Below, piece after piece: positions 1-12,095 of a DNA stretch of 64,000 nucleotides. The stretch is from assembly GCA_014281115.1 (NCBI GenBank), contig JACONQ010000019.1:1054001-1118000 (forward strand), given 5' to 3'. Within the stretch, counting starts at the first letter, position 1; each line of letters starts with the position of its first letter. The translations under genes and the position numbers were made by a program. The stretch comes from Laburnicola sp. R22_1. Its lineage: Eukaryota > Ascomycota > Dothideomycetes > Pleosporales > Didymosphaeriaceae. The notes under the pieces are model-generated. The model had not been told where the DNA came from. It was given only the letters and a program-made list of their open reading frames with translations, and ran no database searches.

Positions 1-2202
1 CACCAAGAGGTCGCAGCATTCGAACCACAGTACCTAGACGCATACCCTCCCGTGACGGACGTGTCAAGCGACCACCACACGCTGCTGGCACCGCCGCAGG
101 CCTTCCCGCACGAACGCTCGCCTCAGAAGACCCGCCACGTCTCCAGCTCTCCCCCTCCCAGCGCCCTCGCCGAGAAGAACCTCAACTCAATATCGCTCCC
201 GCCGCCTCGAGAGCCCCAATTCAAGACAGACGCACCCATGAAGAAGGCTCCGCGGTCGCACGCAGGCCAGGCACAAGTCATGGCACCCAATCCGCACTTC
301 TTCGCCAGCTTCCCGGGCCAGTCAGATAAGGAGAACATGTACGCCATGCCCGGCTCGTCTCTTCCCAAACTGGCCGCGGCTGAGCCGCCCGTGAAGAGCA
401 AGAACAAGAGGCCGCTCACCGACTCCGCTCCACTCCGAGACCGAAGCAAGAAGCAGAAGACGCGCGAAGTACGCGTAACCGAAGAGGACGGACCGGTTCC
501 GCAACCTGAGGAGATGCCAGAAGTGGGCGACGACGGACTCAAGCCGCCATACAGCTATGCTATGCTCATTGGCATGGCTATTCTTCGCGCACCGAAGCGC
601 CAATTGACGCTGGCCCAGATATACAAGTGGATCTCGGAGACGTTTGCCTTCTATCGCAACTCGCAGGATACCGGCTGGCAAAACAGCATCCGTCACAACC
701 TCTCCCTCTGCAAGCACTTCGCCAAAGTCGAGCGTCCCAAGGATGACCCCGGAAAAGGCCATTACTGGGTCATCAATGAGGGTTCCGAGAAGCAGTATTA
801 CAACAAGGCGAAGTCCGGCCGCCGACCTACGAATCCGGATGGCTTTGCTCCAGTCTTCCCCAGCGAGATAGCACGTCCCACCACAGCCTCGGCGAGTCTT
901 CCTCCCTTGAGCTCCAGCAAGGGCTTTGATTCCAGCAAGTTTCCCGAGGAGACTGAGCTTTCATCGGACGCCACCATTCCCTGTTCCGACCCGACCGCAC
1001 ACGACGGCTATGATCCGAACATGCGTCCGCCGCGCCAGATTCCGTCGTCACCTCCTCCTACCGATATCCATTCCTCGCCGCCAGCGCCAGTGTCACGCGC
1101 CGTGCGTGATGACACCCCGCCACGAGCTCCGCGATTCGCGCCCAGCAGCCGTTCTGGTGGACGGAAGCGCAAGTTTCACGGGCTCGGTGATAGCGGATAC
1201 TACTCCTCGATCGAGTCGTCTGCGATCAAAGGCAACCCGCTCGGACCTCTTCTGACCTCCGAAGCCGATCTCGATCGCCCTTCGATCAAGCGCGGTCGGG
1301 CCGAGGAAGAAATTGCACGCATCCGCGGCTCATCTTGCGACTCGCCTACCAAGCTAAGGCCGCACATGAAGCAACCAAGTGGCCACTCCCTGGTATCATC
1401 GCCATCACGCCCCGGTGCGCCGCCTGTTGATCCACTCACTCCTGCCATCGTCTTCAAGCGTCCAGCCCTACCACCGGCATCTGCCTCTCCCAACACCAAC
1501 CTGCGCAACCACAGGAACAAGATGCGTGAGCTTGTTGGCGGATCACCTGACAAGAGCTTGGTGACCTGGGTTGACACGTCGTTCCTCGACTTCAAGTCCT
1601 GGAGCCCAGCCGTGAACGTGCCCAACGATGAGAGCGTCAATCTAGTGGGCCAGGGCTTTGAGAACACCTTTGACATCTTTGGCGACTACGACTACCATGA
1701 CAGCCCACTGAAGAAGAGTGCTAAGCGTCCGCGTCTTGAACGTGCCGCCACCACCTCGGGTATCTTGGCTGATATCACCGGCGCAAAGCCGAACGTGAGC
1801 CTCACCAACTCGCCTACGCCAAACTGGAAGCTGTCGTCTGCGTTCCTCAACATGCCCAATCTCTCTCCTACTCGCAACGTGAACGTGTCTCCGCTCAAGG
1901 CGCCGATGCTGAAGCCTCCAACCTCGACTCCTCTTCCCGACTTCAACTTCCCCACGATGGACCAGGAGAACAGCCACACTGGACTCACTCCGCTCAAGTC
2001 CTTTGGTGCGCCCGCCCAGACGCAGAACGAGGAAGAGGACTTCTCTCACCTCCTGCACAGCGATGAGTCTGAGCCTGGTATCGACCTGCTGCAGGGTTTC
2101 GCCAAGATTGGTGCCCGGACATCCGTTGTTGCGCCGAACGGTTCACCCCAGAAGAAGGCCGCAAGGCCTGGACTGGCACGCAGCTCTACCACGAGGTTCT
2201 AG
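1..2202 (+). CDS. Forkhead transcription factor, Sep1/Hcm1-like (5' partial)
   Basis: The reading frame is open from base 1, so the N-terminus lies outside the window; 733 codons are visible before the TAG at 2200-2202. A forkhead winged-helix domain lies at about residues 180-267 of the visible part (bases 538-801). It begins [15 protein letters not shown] and contains the recognition-helix block [11 protein letters not shown] followed by PGKGHYW. The segment [12 protein letters not shown] and the [11 protein letters not shown] turn resemble fission-yeast Sep1 and budding-yeast Hcm1 more than the FHA-containing Fkh1/2 type. Those relatives drive cell-cycle genes in the nucleus. The rest is low-complexity, with many SP/TP sites and basic KKQK/KRPR clusters. 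A KEN tripeptide follows SD at about base 330. No intron is visible. Forkhead identity is certain; the Sep1/Hcm1 subgroup is an inference, and the missing N-terminus should be checked for an FHA domain. Confidence 0.9.
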   Translation, partial: HQEVAAFEPQYLDAYPPVTDVSSDHHTLLAPPQAFPHERSPQKTRHVSSSPPPSALAEKNLNSISLPPPREPQFKTDAPMKKAPRSHAGQAQVMAPNPHFFASFPGQSDKENMYAMPGSSLPKLAAAEPPVKSKNKRPLTDSAPLRDRSKKQKTREVRVTEEDGPVPQPEEMPEVGDDGLKPPYSYAMLIGMAILRAPKRQLTLAQIYKWISETFAFYRNSQDTGWQNSIRHNLSLCKHFAKVERPKDDPGKGHYWVINEGSEKQYYNKAKSGRRPTNPDGFAPVFPSEIARPTTASASLPPLSSSKGFDSSKFPEETELSSDATIPCSDPTAHDGYDPNMRPPRQIPSSPPPTDIHSSPPAPVSRAVRDDTPPRAPRFAPSSRSGGRKRKFHGLGDSGYYSSIESSAIKGNPLGPLLTSEADLDRPSIKRGRAEEEIARIRGSSCDSPTKLRPHMKQPSGHSLVSSPSRPGAPPVDPLTPAIVFKRPALPPASASPNTNLRNHRNKMRELVGGSPDKSLVTWVDTSFLDFKSWSPAVNVPNDESVNLVGQGFENTFDIFGDYDYHDSPLKKSAKRPRLERAATTSGILADITGAKPNVSLTNSPTPNWKLSSAFLNMPNLSPTRNVNVSPLKAPMLKPPTSTPLPDFNFPTMDQENSHTGLTPLKSFGAPAQTQNEEEDFSHLLHSDESEPGIDLLQGFAKIGARTSVVAPNGSPQKKAARPGLARSSTTRF

Positions 2203-4497
2203 ATGACGTGTTCTGCTTTCTGGATTCCCTCTCTATTGCTGGATGTTCCCTGCTTTGATATAGCATCCGCCCTTTCTATTACTGGATGTTCCTGCCTGGG
2301 TACAACATCCACCCATCCTTTCCGCCATGAGTTGTCTACCCACCCGTCATCTCTTTTCGACTCTCCTATCAATGTCCTTTCTCGATACCTCCTCCTTTGA
2401 ATACGTCTTGTAATGATGTCACGACGAACGATACCCATGATAACATGGAGAAGCAACCCGGCTGGCCCTCTTTTACCTCCTGTGTCCTTAATGCGTTACT
2501 ATCTCCTAATGTTGGGTTGCGAGGCGCAATGCGGAGGAATTGTTCATGATCCAAGTGTGACGTACATGTGTGAACGACTTGTCTTTTTTCTTTTTTTTTT
2601 CTGAATGCGTTTGTTGGTCTGGTTTGATTTGATTTGATTTGTCGTTTTTCTTTTCTTCTCTTCTCTGAGCTTGTGGACGGCTTGAATGATCACATTTTGG
2701 TGATTTGGAGACGGGTCCTTGGCTGAGAGGCGTCTTGCTTGCTTGCGTTTATGAGGCGATGTGTCGGGTTGGCCAATGTTTTGATGGTGATGGCCTGGCT
2801 TGTCCTGCAGTTTACATAACGGTCGAAAGGTTCTCCAGATGAGAGTTTAAGGATACTTGCCTACAGCGAATGACACACAGTTTTATAATATTCTACGAAG
2901 TGCATCGTGACTTTGCAAGATCGAGGTCTGGGCCAGGGCTTCTTGTTGTGTTCTTCCCGCTCCTGCACCAAAACTTGCCGTTTTTCGGATCCTGAAGTCT
3001 CCAGTGGTACCGTCGTCCTGTCGCGTGCATCTCTTCATTGCTCTTTGGCCTTATCAACGTGCGTGGAGCAGACATTTTACATGCGGATACGCCAGTTCTT
3101 GTGCCGAGAGCGATGGCGGTGTAGCAAAGCGTTGCATAGGGTTACGCCCCTCATCTGGTTAAAGAGATGGGTATTCCTTGGGCTGGCTATCGCGCACCTA
3201 TAGCCTGGTTTGTGGAACTCGTCTCTTGTGTTATGCTTGGTATTCGGGATGAGAAAGGCGCCCCGAGAGTATACAGAAGGATGTGTGTCAAGACACAGGT
3301 TACGGGGCACTTGTGAGGCCGCGTGATGGCCCTTCGCACTGTCGCTGCGTGGTGAACGGTGCCAGGCCTACTTTGCTGTGGCGAACAGCCCTTCCTGATG
3401 ATTATATACGATATCCGAGATTCTAACACAACAGGCATGTTTGTGATAAGCATTGTACTGCCGTAAGATGACACACCAATGTCGCCAGCAGTCGAGTGCC
3501 AGGGGTGTAGCCGAGTTCGGAAGATGCCGCATATGCTCAACTTCCAGCTTTGCTTTGAGTTCGGTTTTTTTTTTGAAGGTTTCGGGCTTCTACGATCCAG
3601 CATTAGCAGTTTTCTAGACTAGACAACACATATTGTTGCGTGCGCCGATTGACGGTCATCCACGTCGGGATGCTTGGCGTTCCTCGCTGCCGAGTGTGGC
3701 TTCTCACTCACCTTCATCGTTCCATCCCGACCCAACCTCACCACAAACAGTTCAGCCATTTTCGCAGCACTTCACAACATTTCCGGCGACCATGCAGGCC
3801 AATTCGTCCAATCCCGAATGACACAGCGCGCATGTTACCCACGAGGGAATGGGTCGCCATGGCCCTGTGGGTGGTAAAAGAGCTTGGAGCCGGCGTTCAC
3901 GCTGTGCCGGGACGGTTGGCTTGGTTCTTTACATCTGCAAGATACGGGTCAGCCTCAGCCTGAGGTGCTGTGCTAGGAAGGAGCTCCTACACGTACCGGA
4001 TCAGCTTCTGTTCTCTCGAGTGGAAATGGGGACGCAGGGCGCTTTCTACCGCGTGTGAGCTTGGCGCATGGTCGGAAACCCACGGCAAGATCTAGCGAAC
4101 AGCAGTTGAGAGCGGAGTACATGCTGTCTCTGTTGAGGCAGAAATCTTCAAGCCTGCAGTCTCCGTGAATCCGGTCGTGAGTCGTCAAGCGCTTTTGTTC
4201 ATGCATTGGCTTCCAGATTCGGGAACACCTCAAGCATCCGTGTGACTATTCAGTGTCAGCATATTCCTGAGGGGTTGAGAGCCATCAATCTGAGGGGTAC
4301 CATAAATCTTGCCTTTTTACCTGGGGCGGTCTAGCAAAGGAGGGCCAACTACAGACAACCCCAGACTCGGATGCCAGCTCGCACAGAGCTCGAGCAAAAC
4401 GCGGCCGGGTTACGCAAACAGTATTCACAAAAGTGTATATTCCCACGAGAATCAGTAAGAAGAGCAAAGTTTCATTTTCTTTCTACCTCTCAAACCC
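2203..4497. other. Gene-free stretch between convergent genes
   Basis: This stretch separates the 3' end of the forkhead gene from the 3' end of the zinc-knuckle gene. It holds T-rich runs near 2584-2600 and 2646-2660, a short run of GATTT repeats near 2620-2640, and a T10 run near 3566. Reading frames over 60 codons exist on both strands, but none shows domains, usable splice sites or protein-like composition. The first few hundred bases are probably forkhead 3' UTR. Confidence 0.6.
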
Positions 4498-6367
4498 CTA
4501 CCACTCCTTATTTTCCTGGGCGGGCGTTTTCGTGCCCGTCTTATTCCACTGCTTCGGATCAGAGTCAAACTCGCTCCCAATCTCACATTGGCTCTCATCG
4601 TGGCCTATGCTACCACAGTGAAAACATGCTGGTCGCTGCCGCTCCTCATACGGACAGTCACGCGCCGTGTGACCTAGCATGTCACAATTGCGGCATGTCT
4701 TGCCCGGACACTTGCTTGCGATGCGGCCTTCCTTGCCACATTTCTTGCAGAGTACGTAGTTCGGGCAGTTGCGGGCCATATGTCCCGGCTTCTCACAATT
4801 GTAGCATACGTCCGAGTATTTACAATCGCGGATGAGGTGGTCTTCCTGACCACACCTGAAGCATCGTATGGCCCGGTCACTTTCCTCAGACGGCGGACTT
4901 GCGCGCCTTGGTGACTGCTGGCGTTCTTGCTGGCGAACTGGCTGTTTGCCTGCCGAAGTGGTGCTCTGCTTCTTGTCCGACTGACGTGCGGGACGGACAT
5001 CCTTTTGCCGCATGTTGCTATGCGGCGAGTCTACATTCGTCGGCTTCGGCGGAGCTTTCCTGATCAAGTCCCACCCTTGATCGGGTCACCGCGCCCCTTA
5101 CGAAGAAAGTCTTCCTCAGCACACTCGAATCCTTGCTTAACGCCGTAGAAAATTGATCCACGCGAAGGATTCTCCGTCGAGACAGGGGAGAAGTCTTCCG
5201 GCTGCCATTTGCGCTTGACAAGCCGATCATCCCAATCCGACCTATCCCAGTCGTGGCACAGGTACGCCCAGGAGAACTCGTATCCTAGTTCAAGCCCGAT
5301 TCGGTACGGATTCTTCCTGTGCATACCATCCCTAAGGTACGCTACTGCCTCCTCTGGCAGCACGATTCCGGCCTTGTACGCCTCTCTCCAGTCAAACGCC
5401 ATGGCGCAATCCAAGTACCCTGCCAGGCGCTCGTGGCGGATGTGTTTCTGCAGCCTTGGATCTTGCAGATCGAACTTCTCCTGCATCGACGGCCGATCCT
5501 CACGAGTTCGATGCTGGAACTCGTCGACGAGTGCTTGACGCTCGTTCGTATCAATCTTCTGGATGTCCTTCAGCTTCTGAAGCATCTCCTCCGGAAACGA
5601 CCGGAGCGACAAAGCCTCCATAACCTGCTTGTCCAGGGGCACATGTGCATTCTGGAAATTGGCCTCTTTGTTCGCGTCCATGGCCTTCTTCGTGGCAAGA
5701 ACCTCGACTCTCGCCTGGCTCATGAGCTTCTCGTGCCAATCTCTCTTTCTAGCGAGGCGTACCATCTCTTGACTCATCAGGTCCGCGAACGTCTCGGAAG
5801 CTTCGCCAGGGATATACTTGTCAGAATCGGCTAACAGCTGACTATAGCCCTCTTTCGTCATGGCCAAATCTGACTCCCATTGCTGGTCTTTCGCTTGCAC
5901 GACGGACTCAACCATCTTCGAGTCCGCTTCCTTGTCGCGTGTTATCCTCTCAGCCTTGCGTTCGACGGACATATCTCGCTCCTTGAGATGATCCTCGCGC
6001 TCGATGAAGCGAGACTCGACAATATTCAGCAACGCTCTCTCTGAGCGTATACCCTTCTGGTTCGCCTTCTCGAGCTCAGCAATTCGCTGGTCCTTGGCTT
6101 TGAGCAGCTTCCGCATTTCGCCGAGTTCGTGGCGAAGGCTCTCGTTCGTCGATCTCTGGGTCGCGTGACTAGAGGATCCCTCGACAGACTGCGGCGGCGT
6201 AGTAGACGCCTTACTGGCGTCTGTGTCTGAATTGTTGTTAGTTGAGAAATCCAGCAGCGCAGATAACACATACCCTCCAACGGTACAGCTCGCGACTCAC
6301 TCGTACCTTCTCCGGAAGCACTGAAATTGGGGCCCGTAGGCGGCACGTGTGTAGGCTTGGCTGCCAT
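4498..6367 (-). CDS. Coiled-coil protein with five CCHC zinc knuckles
   Basis: Predicted as complement(join(4498..5054,5102..6226,6274..6367)), 591 aa. Intron 1 (47 nt) starts GTATGT, contains CTAAC and ends CAG. Intron 2 (47 nt) starts GTAAGG and ends AAAG. Both restore frame, joining an N-terminal MAAKPTH exon, a long central exon and the knuckle exon. The N-terminal half is charged and helical (about residues 60-250), probably coiled coil. A middle segment rich in W and Y (about 300-380) matches nothing I recognise. Knuckles of the C-X2-C-X4-H-X4-C type lie at about 471-484, 490-503, 509-522, 527-540 and 550-563; the third has Arg in place of His. Such knuckles bind single-stranded RNA or DNA, as in Gis2/CNBP, but the long N-terminal part is unlike Gis2. 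The knuckles are not retroviral Gag in context: no pol or LTR lies nearby. Biological role unknown. Confidence 0.8.
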
Positions 6368-9300
6368 ATTCACGAAGTTGGGGTGTCGGGGAGAGCGTCG
6401 CAGGACGCAGGACGCGCAGTAAAAAGACGCCCGGCCAAACCTTCCTCGGGCAGCGGACGGCAACGTTTTGTGGCTCACTCCTTGTGGCAGTGAATGAATG
6501 GAAGATCCCGAACGGCAACGGCTTCTACCGAATACCCAATTCTTTCAGCTTTCAGTAGAGATGGCACCCGAGATTCTGGTCGCCATTCTCTACATAGGTT
6601 CTCTACTCCTCTTCCAGATACAACTATGTGCAGGCAGTAGACCTTATGCAGCATAGTATACCGCAGGAGCCTAGCATTACCGTATAGACTTGTGTGAGTC
6701 ATGTGCTAACATCACATAGTCTGGAGTAAAACTGTCTTAACCTAAACTGCCCTGTCAGACATGTGCGACTAGTCTTGACATAAGAACGAGGCTGCGGCAC
6801 GATGCAGTTCCATTATCAACATAGAAAAGCTCTGCATTTGGGCTGAAGTCACTCTTCATTTGTCACCCTGGTATAGTCAAGTTGTTGATAAGACAGAACC
6901 ACGCTCCTTTCAACCCTTCATTCTATCCGTTCGTAGTCAACTCCACGTTTCACCAATTATGATACCAACCAGCGCAAATCCACGGTTCAACAGCCGAAGT
7001 AAGGAAATCATCGTAAACAGCAAGAACTACGGCGCAGACATAGAACAGAATGATCTCCATAGCGCAAAGTAGCAATAACAGTTAACTTTAAACTGTGCAT
7101 AGTGGAAAGCTCAATAAAGTGCCTATCAAATCCGTGTCGATGATTTGAACAAGCGATACTGGATGCCGTCTACATGTATGCGGGGATCCACTTGGACGCT
7201 CTTGCGAGAGTAATAAAGATATCGGGACTGGATTACGTGAATATATAGTCCCATGATTGCGGAGAGCTTATTTCATTCGCGCAGTAGACCGATGACGAGC
7301 GGAGTCGAAGCTTGCCCAATGTTCTACCTTGATACTACCCCAGTACGACTTAACACTCAACACCATCTCTTTTGCAAGCATACTAAACAAGATACATCTA
7401 GATATCAAAGCGCTGTTCAGAATTTTCCAAGATAATGACTGATATCAAGCAAAATCAAACACTTTCTTATTTTTCGCTGTACAGAGCTTCGTCTGCCAAT
7501 CCCGCACTCTACCCAACGCATCCAGTGCGAAAGAGCCGACACCGACATGAAAACAATACAATACCCTACAGTGTAAGTAGTAAAGGGCGTAAATCCGGGC
7601 TAACAATGTAGTTACGGCTGCATGTTCATATAAACAAAACGAGTTCTTTGAACTCCACTAAGAAAACGGTTTCAGATTATTCGGAGTTGAGAATCTTTTT
7701 TGGAGACAATGCGTGTGTTTCTAGCCGTGAGAAAGCAATCTTGGAATCCTTCAGCATCGCACCCCAGCTTCTACAACATGTACTACGGCGGGTACGCATC
7801 CCCCATGTTAACCATTCTTGTGGAGGCCTAGGTCCTAGGAGGCAAGCTCATGTCAGCTGCGTTCAAGAGGGCCTGGGTCCTGAGAGACAAAATCAGGGCC
7901 TAGGTCCTAGAAGACAAGCTCATATGAGTTGCGTTCAGGAACCTCGCGCTAGAATGGATCTACCATTGCCATGCATCAACTACCTTCGGTATGCTCAATC
8001 CACCAGTATCTGCGTCAGAGATCTCGTACGTATGTGCCAAAACTATGGAAGTTTCAAAATTGCGCCAGCTGTAGCTGAATTTTGTAAGACCCGCGTCAAA
8101 GTCAAGCAAAAGGAGCGAATGTTAGTTTACAAGGAAACATGTTAACCTCTTTCTTGCCGTCTGCTACGGAGAGGTAACGCATTGCGAATTTTATAGCCCT
8201 TCCTCACAGGCATTCTTTGCTCGCCTGGAGATAGAGCGAGGCTTCATGTGCAAAAGAGTATGCCTCACAGTGTGCGACGAGAAGGCCGAGACACTTCTCA
8301 GACCTACAATTTTGCGTACATCCTGCGTTCGAACTTCGCGTTATATTTGCTGGAGTAACACACCAGGTAAATCAATCAATACCCAAGATGCGCGGCTCAT
8401 CCACTTGCGCCGAATAGCCCACTGCATCGTGCCCGCAACTCCTCCACGACACCTCGCCACCGAAAAGAAAAGTCTGTGAGACAGAACTGCGCCCCACGGA
8501 CGACTAACCTCTGTCCCTGAAAACCCCGTCGTCGCGTCGCGCAGCTGTCCTGACCTCGCGCACCGGACCACAGACGAGCGGGCTTCAGGCTCATCTTACG
8601 ATTCTGCCTATGCCTTCTACCGCCGCAGGTACATACTGCATCTCTATCGTGCCTTGTATGTATATCCCACCACGTTCGCAACGTCAAACCAACCCTACAA
8701 AGACTAAAGCACATTTCACACAGCTCTACCAACCCTAGCCTTCCTTTCGCAAACCACATATCCCACGCATCCAGTCTACGAAAATGATTTCTTCACCAAA
8801 GTGTAAGAAGGCCCTCAGCCTTGTCGCCCGTCTAACCCGTCGTGGAATCGATCGTCGGACCACACAGCCAATCACACGGCGTCCGCATCTCTTTGCGGAT
8901 ATTTAGGCTTCTGATGTGCCGGCCATGGAGTGAGATTCGCGCCTTGGCAGGTCCAGGTCGTGTGCGTCTTACGTTTTCCCGCGCGCGCTGGAGACTGGAG
9001 TACGTGCTTATTCGAGCTTCGCTGTTCGACATCGTGCGTGCGAGGTGGTATAGGCGGCGCCTGTCGCATATACGGGATGGTATTCAATTCCAGGGTACCA
9101 AGTTCGCTTGAATCAATCAATTGAACCATGATATTTTATATATGTAGCTGGTCGGGTCGGGTCCTTGTGCGATCGACTACCTCTCCCCACCACAACCACC
9201 GTCACCAACATCACCACGCACCCGCTTCACGCACCCACCAACCACATCCCAAAAATATCCCCATCCATCCGCTCAAAGAAAATCTCTGTCTGAAACCCAC

Positions 9301-9735
9301 GGCACCTCTGTCCGTCCCACCCAGGCAGGCCGGCTCAGCACTCAAAGTCCAATGTCCGTAGTCCGACACCCGTTTCAAGGCGGAGCAACACACAGCATCA
9401 TGCCTTACAAAACAATCCCCACCCCTCCACGTCACAGCCCGCCATTTGCTCTTTTTTCGTTTCGTGTTTCGTTTCTTTCTGCATTTTGCTTGACAAGCCT
9501 TTCTTGCGCTTTGATAGCGTTCATTCATTTTTTGACTTCCCCATCTTGAGGCTGGCTACTGACAATCATTCTTTTGGACTTGCCTGTCCAAAGTACCACT
9601 CTCCTTTCTGGGCTTGCTTGATTGAGACTTTGGATAAGTCTTTCCGTTCTTTAAACTCTGTTATGCCAAAGGCTCAAACCACTTGGTAGCACCATACCAC
9701 CACACCAAACGAACTCCGATTCCTCCATTTCAGCA
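6368..9735. other. Long gene-poor stretch
   Basis: About 3.4 kb without a convincing gene. A 165-codon open frame at 7648-8145 contains an imperfect duplication (listed separately) but lacks a recognisable domain. Other frames are short and overlap on opposite strands. The last few hundred bases (about 9170-9735), rich in C and T, probably include the promoter and leader of the membrane-protein gene that follows. Confidence 0.5.
7826..7941 (+). repeat. Imperfect tandem/interspersed repeat, ~45-bp unit
   Basis: Two copies of a unit starting GGCCTAGGTCCTAG and ending TTCA(A/G)G lie at about 7826-7871 and 7897-7941. They are separated by a partial third copy starting GGCCTGGGTCC. The copies differ by several transitions. 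They fall inside an open frame of unknown status. Confidence 0.6.
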
Positions 9736-11709
9736 ATGAAACTCACGCCCATGGACTGGCGTCGTCAGGTAGAGCCCATTCCAGCACCCTCCCGCGTCAA
9801 CCTTGGTCCTTTGACGACAGTATTCGCCGCACCCGATCACTGCTCACGCGCCGCCCTCGCCGGTACAGCTGCCGTCCGAGGTCAATCTTGCCAGCTCAAC
9901 GGCGCAACCCTATCTGCAGCAGACGACACAGGATGCTGGCCGCGCGCAACCGCCTACCCTTCAATGGGCCCATCGTCGCTCGCGGGCATGGGTTTCTACT
10001 CTCCAGGTGTTATGTGTCCGACAGGATACTACAGTGCATGCACTGCGGTTTCGACATCCAAAGGACAGACGGCAGCGGCACCTCAGGTCACTGGCAAATT
10101 CCAGTTCCCACTCGTAGCGGGCGAGACGGCAGTAGGATGTTGCCCCACGGGGTACTCGTGCGCAGCAAATGGCGGAGCGCAGACGTGCCATCAAGTAGCC
10201 ACACAGACGAACTTCGACGCCATGACGTGCGAGGGATTGGCAGGCAATTGGCTAGAAGCACAGGTTCCAATGACCTTGCCCGCGGGTGAGACGGTTGCGA
10301 CAATGGACCTGTGGGCACCCATGATTCAGATCAACCACATGGCGACGGATTTGCCGGTGACGGAGACCCCAACAACAAGAGCACCGTCATCGAGCGCGAC
10401 GAAGAAGAGCGTGACAGCTTCGGCATCTCCGACCGATGATGTTCGTGTAAAAGATGTCAACGAGGATGAGCTCGTGAGCGAAGAAACGTCGACGAAAGCC
10501 GCAGCGCGGACATCGAAGGATGCTCCGGCAGATGCAGCAACCCCAACCCCAACCATCTCCGTGACCCCATCAGACCCAGTGATCGTGGGAGCACCAGCAG
10601 GTCCAGCTGCCCCTGACGACCTGCTACTCGACACTAGACTGCCACCGTCTATGACTGGCGGCATGTTCGCGACCCCAACCTTCGACACTGCGGCCGCAGA
10701 CTCCACAGCCCTACCTTCAGCAGAGCCAACACAGTCCAGCTACTCGACTGCTATGAAGGTTGGCATAGCTTGTTCACCCGTCGCAGGCGCGGCGCTCGTC
10801 TTCCTCGGCATCTTCGCCTTCAAGCGCAGAAAGCACAAGTCAAACAAACCCGAAGACATGCACGCGAAGTCCATCTCATCCGCTGGATCAAGCACACACC
10901 AAGCCACCTACTTCGGCGGTAGCCACGCGGACACGGCTAGTGTCAGCAGAGCCCACAACATTGGCGGCTTTGCGACTCCCGTGCACGACTCGCCCTACAA
11001 CGAGGATCGCGCGTCTGAAATGGCCATGCATGGACCGGGTCCAACCGTCATCGCACCGAGCGGTTACAGCAGCGAGAATAAGATGACACCTGCCGACTTC
11101 TACGCCAATCCTTGGAGTGAGAAAGACGACTATGAGACACGGCCGTACGAGCCGGCTCCGCCGCACTTCAAGCACGGACACGCATTCTCCGACGACATTG
11201 GCAGTGTCGAATCACCCATAGACAGCGTATCGCCCTTCCGTCTCAAGCGCGGTGACACGCTCAGAGGCCGTGAGAAGCGATTGACAGGCGGAGACAACGA
11301 ACGACACGTGTCGATCGAAGCTGAGATCGTGACGTCGAATCCCGACAGGGACTCTGCCAGTCATGCCAGGTCGTCCCATGACAGTGTCGAGTGGGACGAG
11401 AAGGAGACTTTGCAAAGGTCGGTTTCGTTCTCCAAAATAAGGCCCAGACCGAGAACAGCGGCGAGCAGTGTCTATCTGGACGATCGAGACACCATCATGA
11501 GCTGGGACCTTGACCTGGCACCCGAAATGCCAGACAAGCCCCTACCGTCCATACCCGAGAAGGGAGGACTGGTGGAGCTGAATAGGAGTAAGAGTTTCTC
11601 GAGGCCGCGACCGAAGCGGGACCAGAGCGAAGAAACGCTTGTGGAGGACAGAGCGGTCGGGACAACCGTGGTCCCGCCGCCGGTGACAGCAGAGGGGGTT
11701 CGCTTCTAA
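9736..11709 (+). CDS. Single-pass membrane protein with Cys-rich ectodomain
   Basis: Uninterrupted frame of 657 aa. The N-terminal region (about residues 30-180) has spaced cysteines and paired motifs such as CPTGYYSAC and CCPTGYSC. It is followed by a Ser/Thr/Pro-rich stalk (about 205-335) likely to be O-glycosylated. One hydrophobic segment at about 341-361 is followed by the basic stop-transfer FKRRKHK. The C-terminal half (about 295 aa) is hydrophilic, Ser-rich and probably cytoplasmic. It includes a proline motif near PDKPLPSIPEK. The architecture recalls fungal cell-wall sensors of the Mid2/WSC kind, but no WSC cysteine spacing is evident. No cleavable signal peptide is seen at the chosen ATG, so the protein either uses its membrane segment as anchor or starts in an unseen upstream exon. 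Function unknown. Confidence 0.75.
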   Translation: MKLTPMDWRRQVEPIPAPSRVNLGPLTTVFAAPDHCSRAALAGTAAVRGQSCQLNGATLSAADDTGCWPRATAYPSMGPSSLAGMGFYSPGVMCPTGYYSACTAVSTSKGQTAAAPQVTGKFQFPLVAGETAVGCCPTGYSCAANGGAQTCHQVATQTNFDAMTCEGLAGNWLEAQVPMTLPAGETVATMDLWAPMIQINHMATDLPVTETPTTRAPSSSATKKSVTASASPTDDVRVKDVNEDELVSEETSTKAAARTSKDAPADAATPTPTISVTPSDPVIVGAPAGPAAPDDLLLDTRLPPSMTGGMFATPTFDTAAADSTALPSAEPTQSSYSTAMKVGIACSPVAGAALVFLGIFAFKRRKHKSNKPEDMHAKSISSAGSSTHQATYFGGSHADTASVSRAHNIGGFATPVHDSPYNEDRASEMAMHGPGPTVIAPSGYSSENKMTPADFYANPWSEKDDYETRPYEPAPPHFKHGHAFSDDIGSVESPIDSVSPFRLKRGDTLRGREKRLTGGDNERHVSIEAEIVTSNPDRDSASHARSSHDSVEWDEKETLQRSVSFSKIRPRPRTAASSVYLDDRDTIMSWDLDLAPEMPDKPLPSIPEKGGLVELNRSKSFSRPRPKRDQSEETLVEDRAVGTTVVPPPVTAEGVRF

Positions 11710-12095
11710 ATTCTGTTTCGTGTTTTTTTTTGTTGCTTTACATTTGATCCCCCATTGCATGGATGAAGCGAGCAGCTGACACGGGTTGCTGTCAGACATG
11801 GAACCGCACTTCATGTAATCTTTAACTTGACCACGTTCGATCTGTACATATTGTTAACAAGAGCTGTTTATTGGTACTCTGGTGACAGACCATTTGCTGC
11901 TGTGATCGACCAATAACCTCCCCAGAACCAGAACGCCTGTGCCGCCTTTGCATTTGGGTATCCCTTCATAAGTGGCTCCTTCCGTGCGGTACTTCTGTAG
12001 CTGCCCTTTGCATTCTTTTCCGTGAAGTAGCCACTGATGCGTCATCTGCGCTATCCTTGTGGCATCGTGTGCCCTCGCTCATCCCATATCGGCCT

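Noticed and set aside
3187..3603. 138-codon minus-strand frame between the forkhead and zinc-knuckle genes
   Set aside because: Composition resembles random translation; no domain, no splice support.
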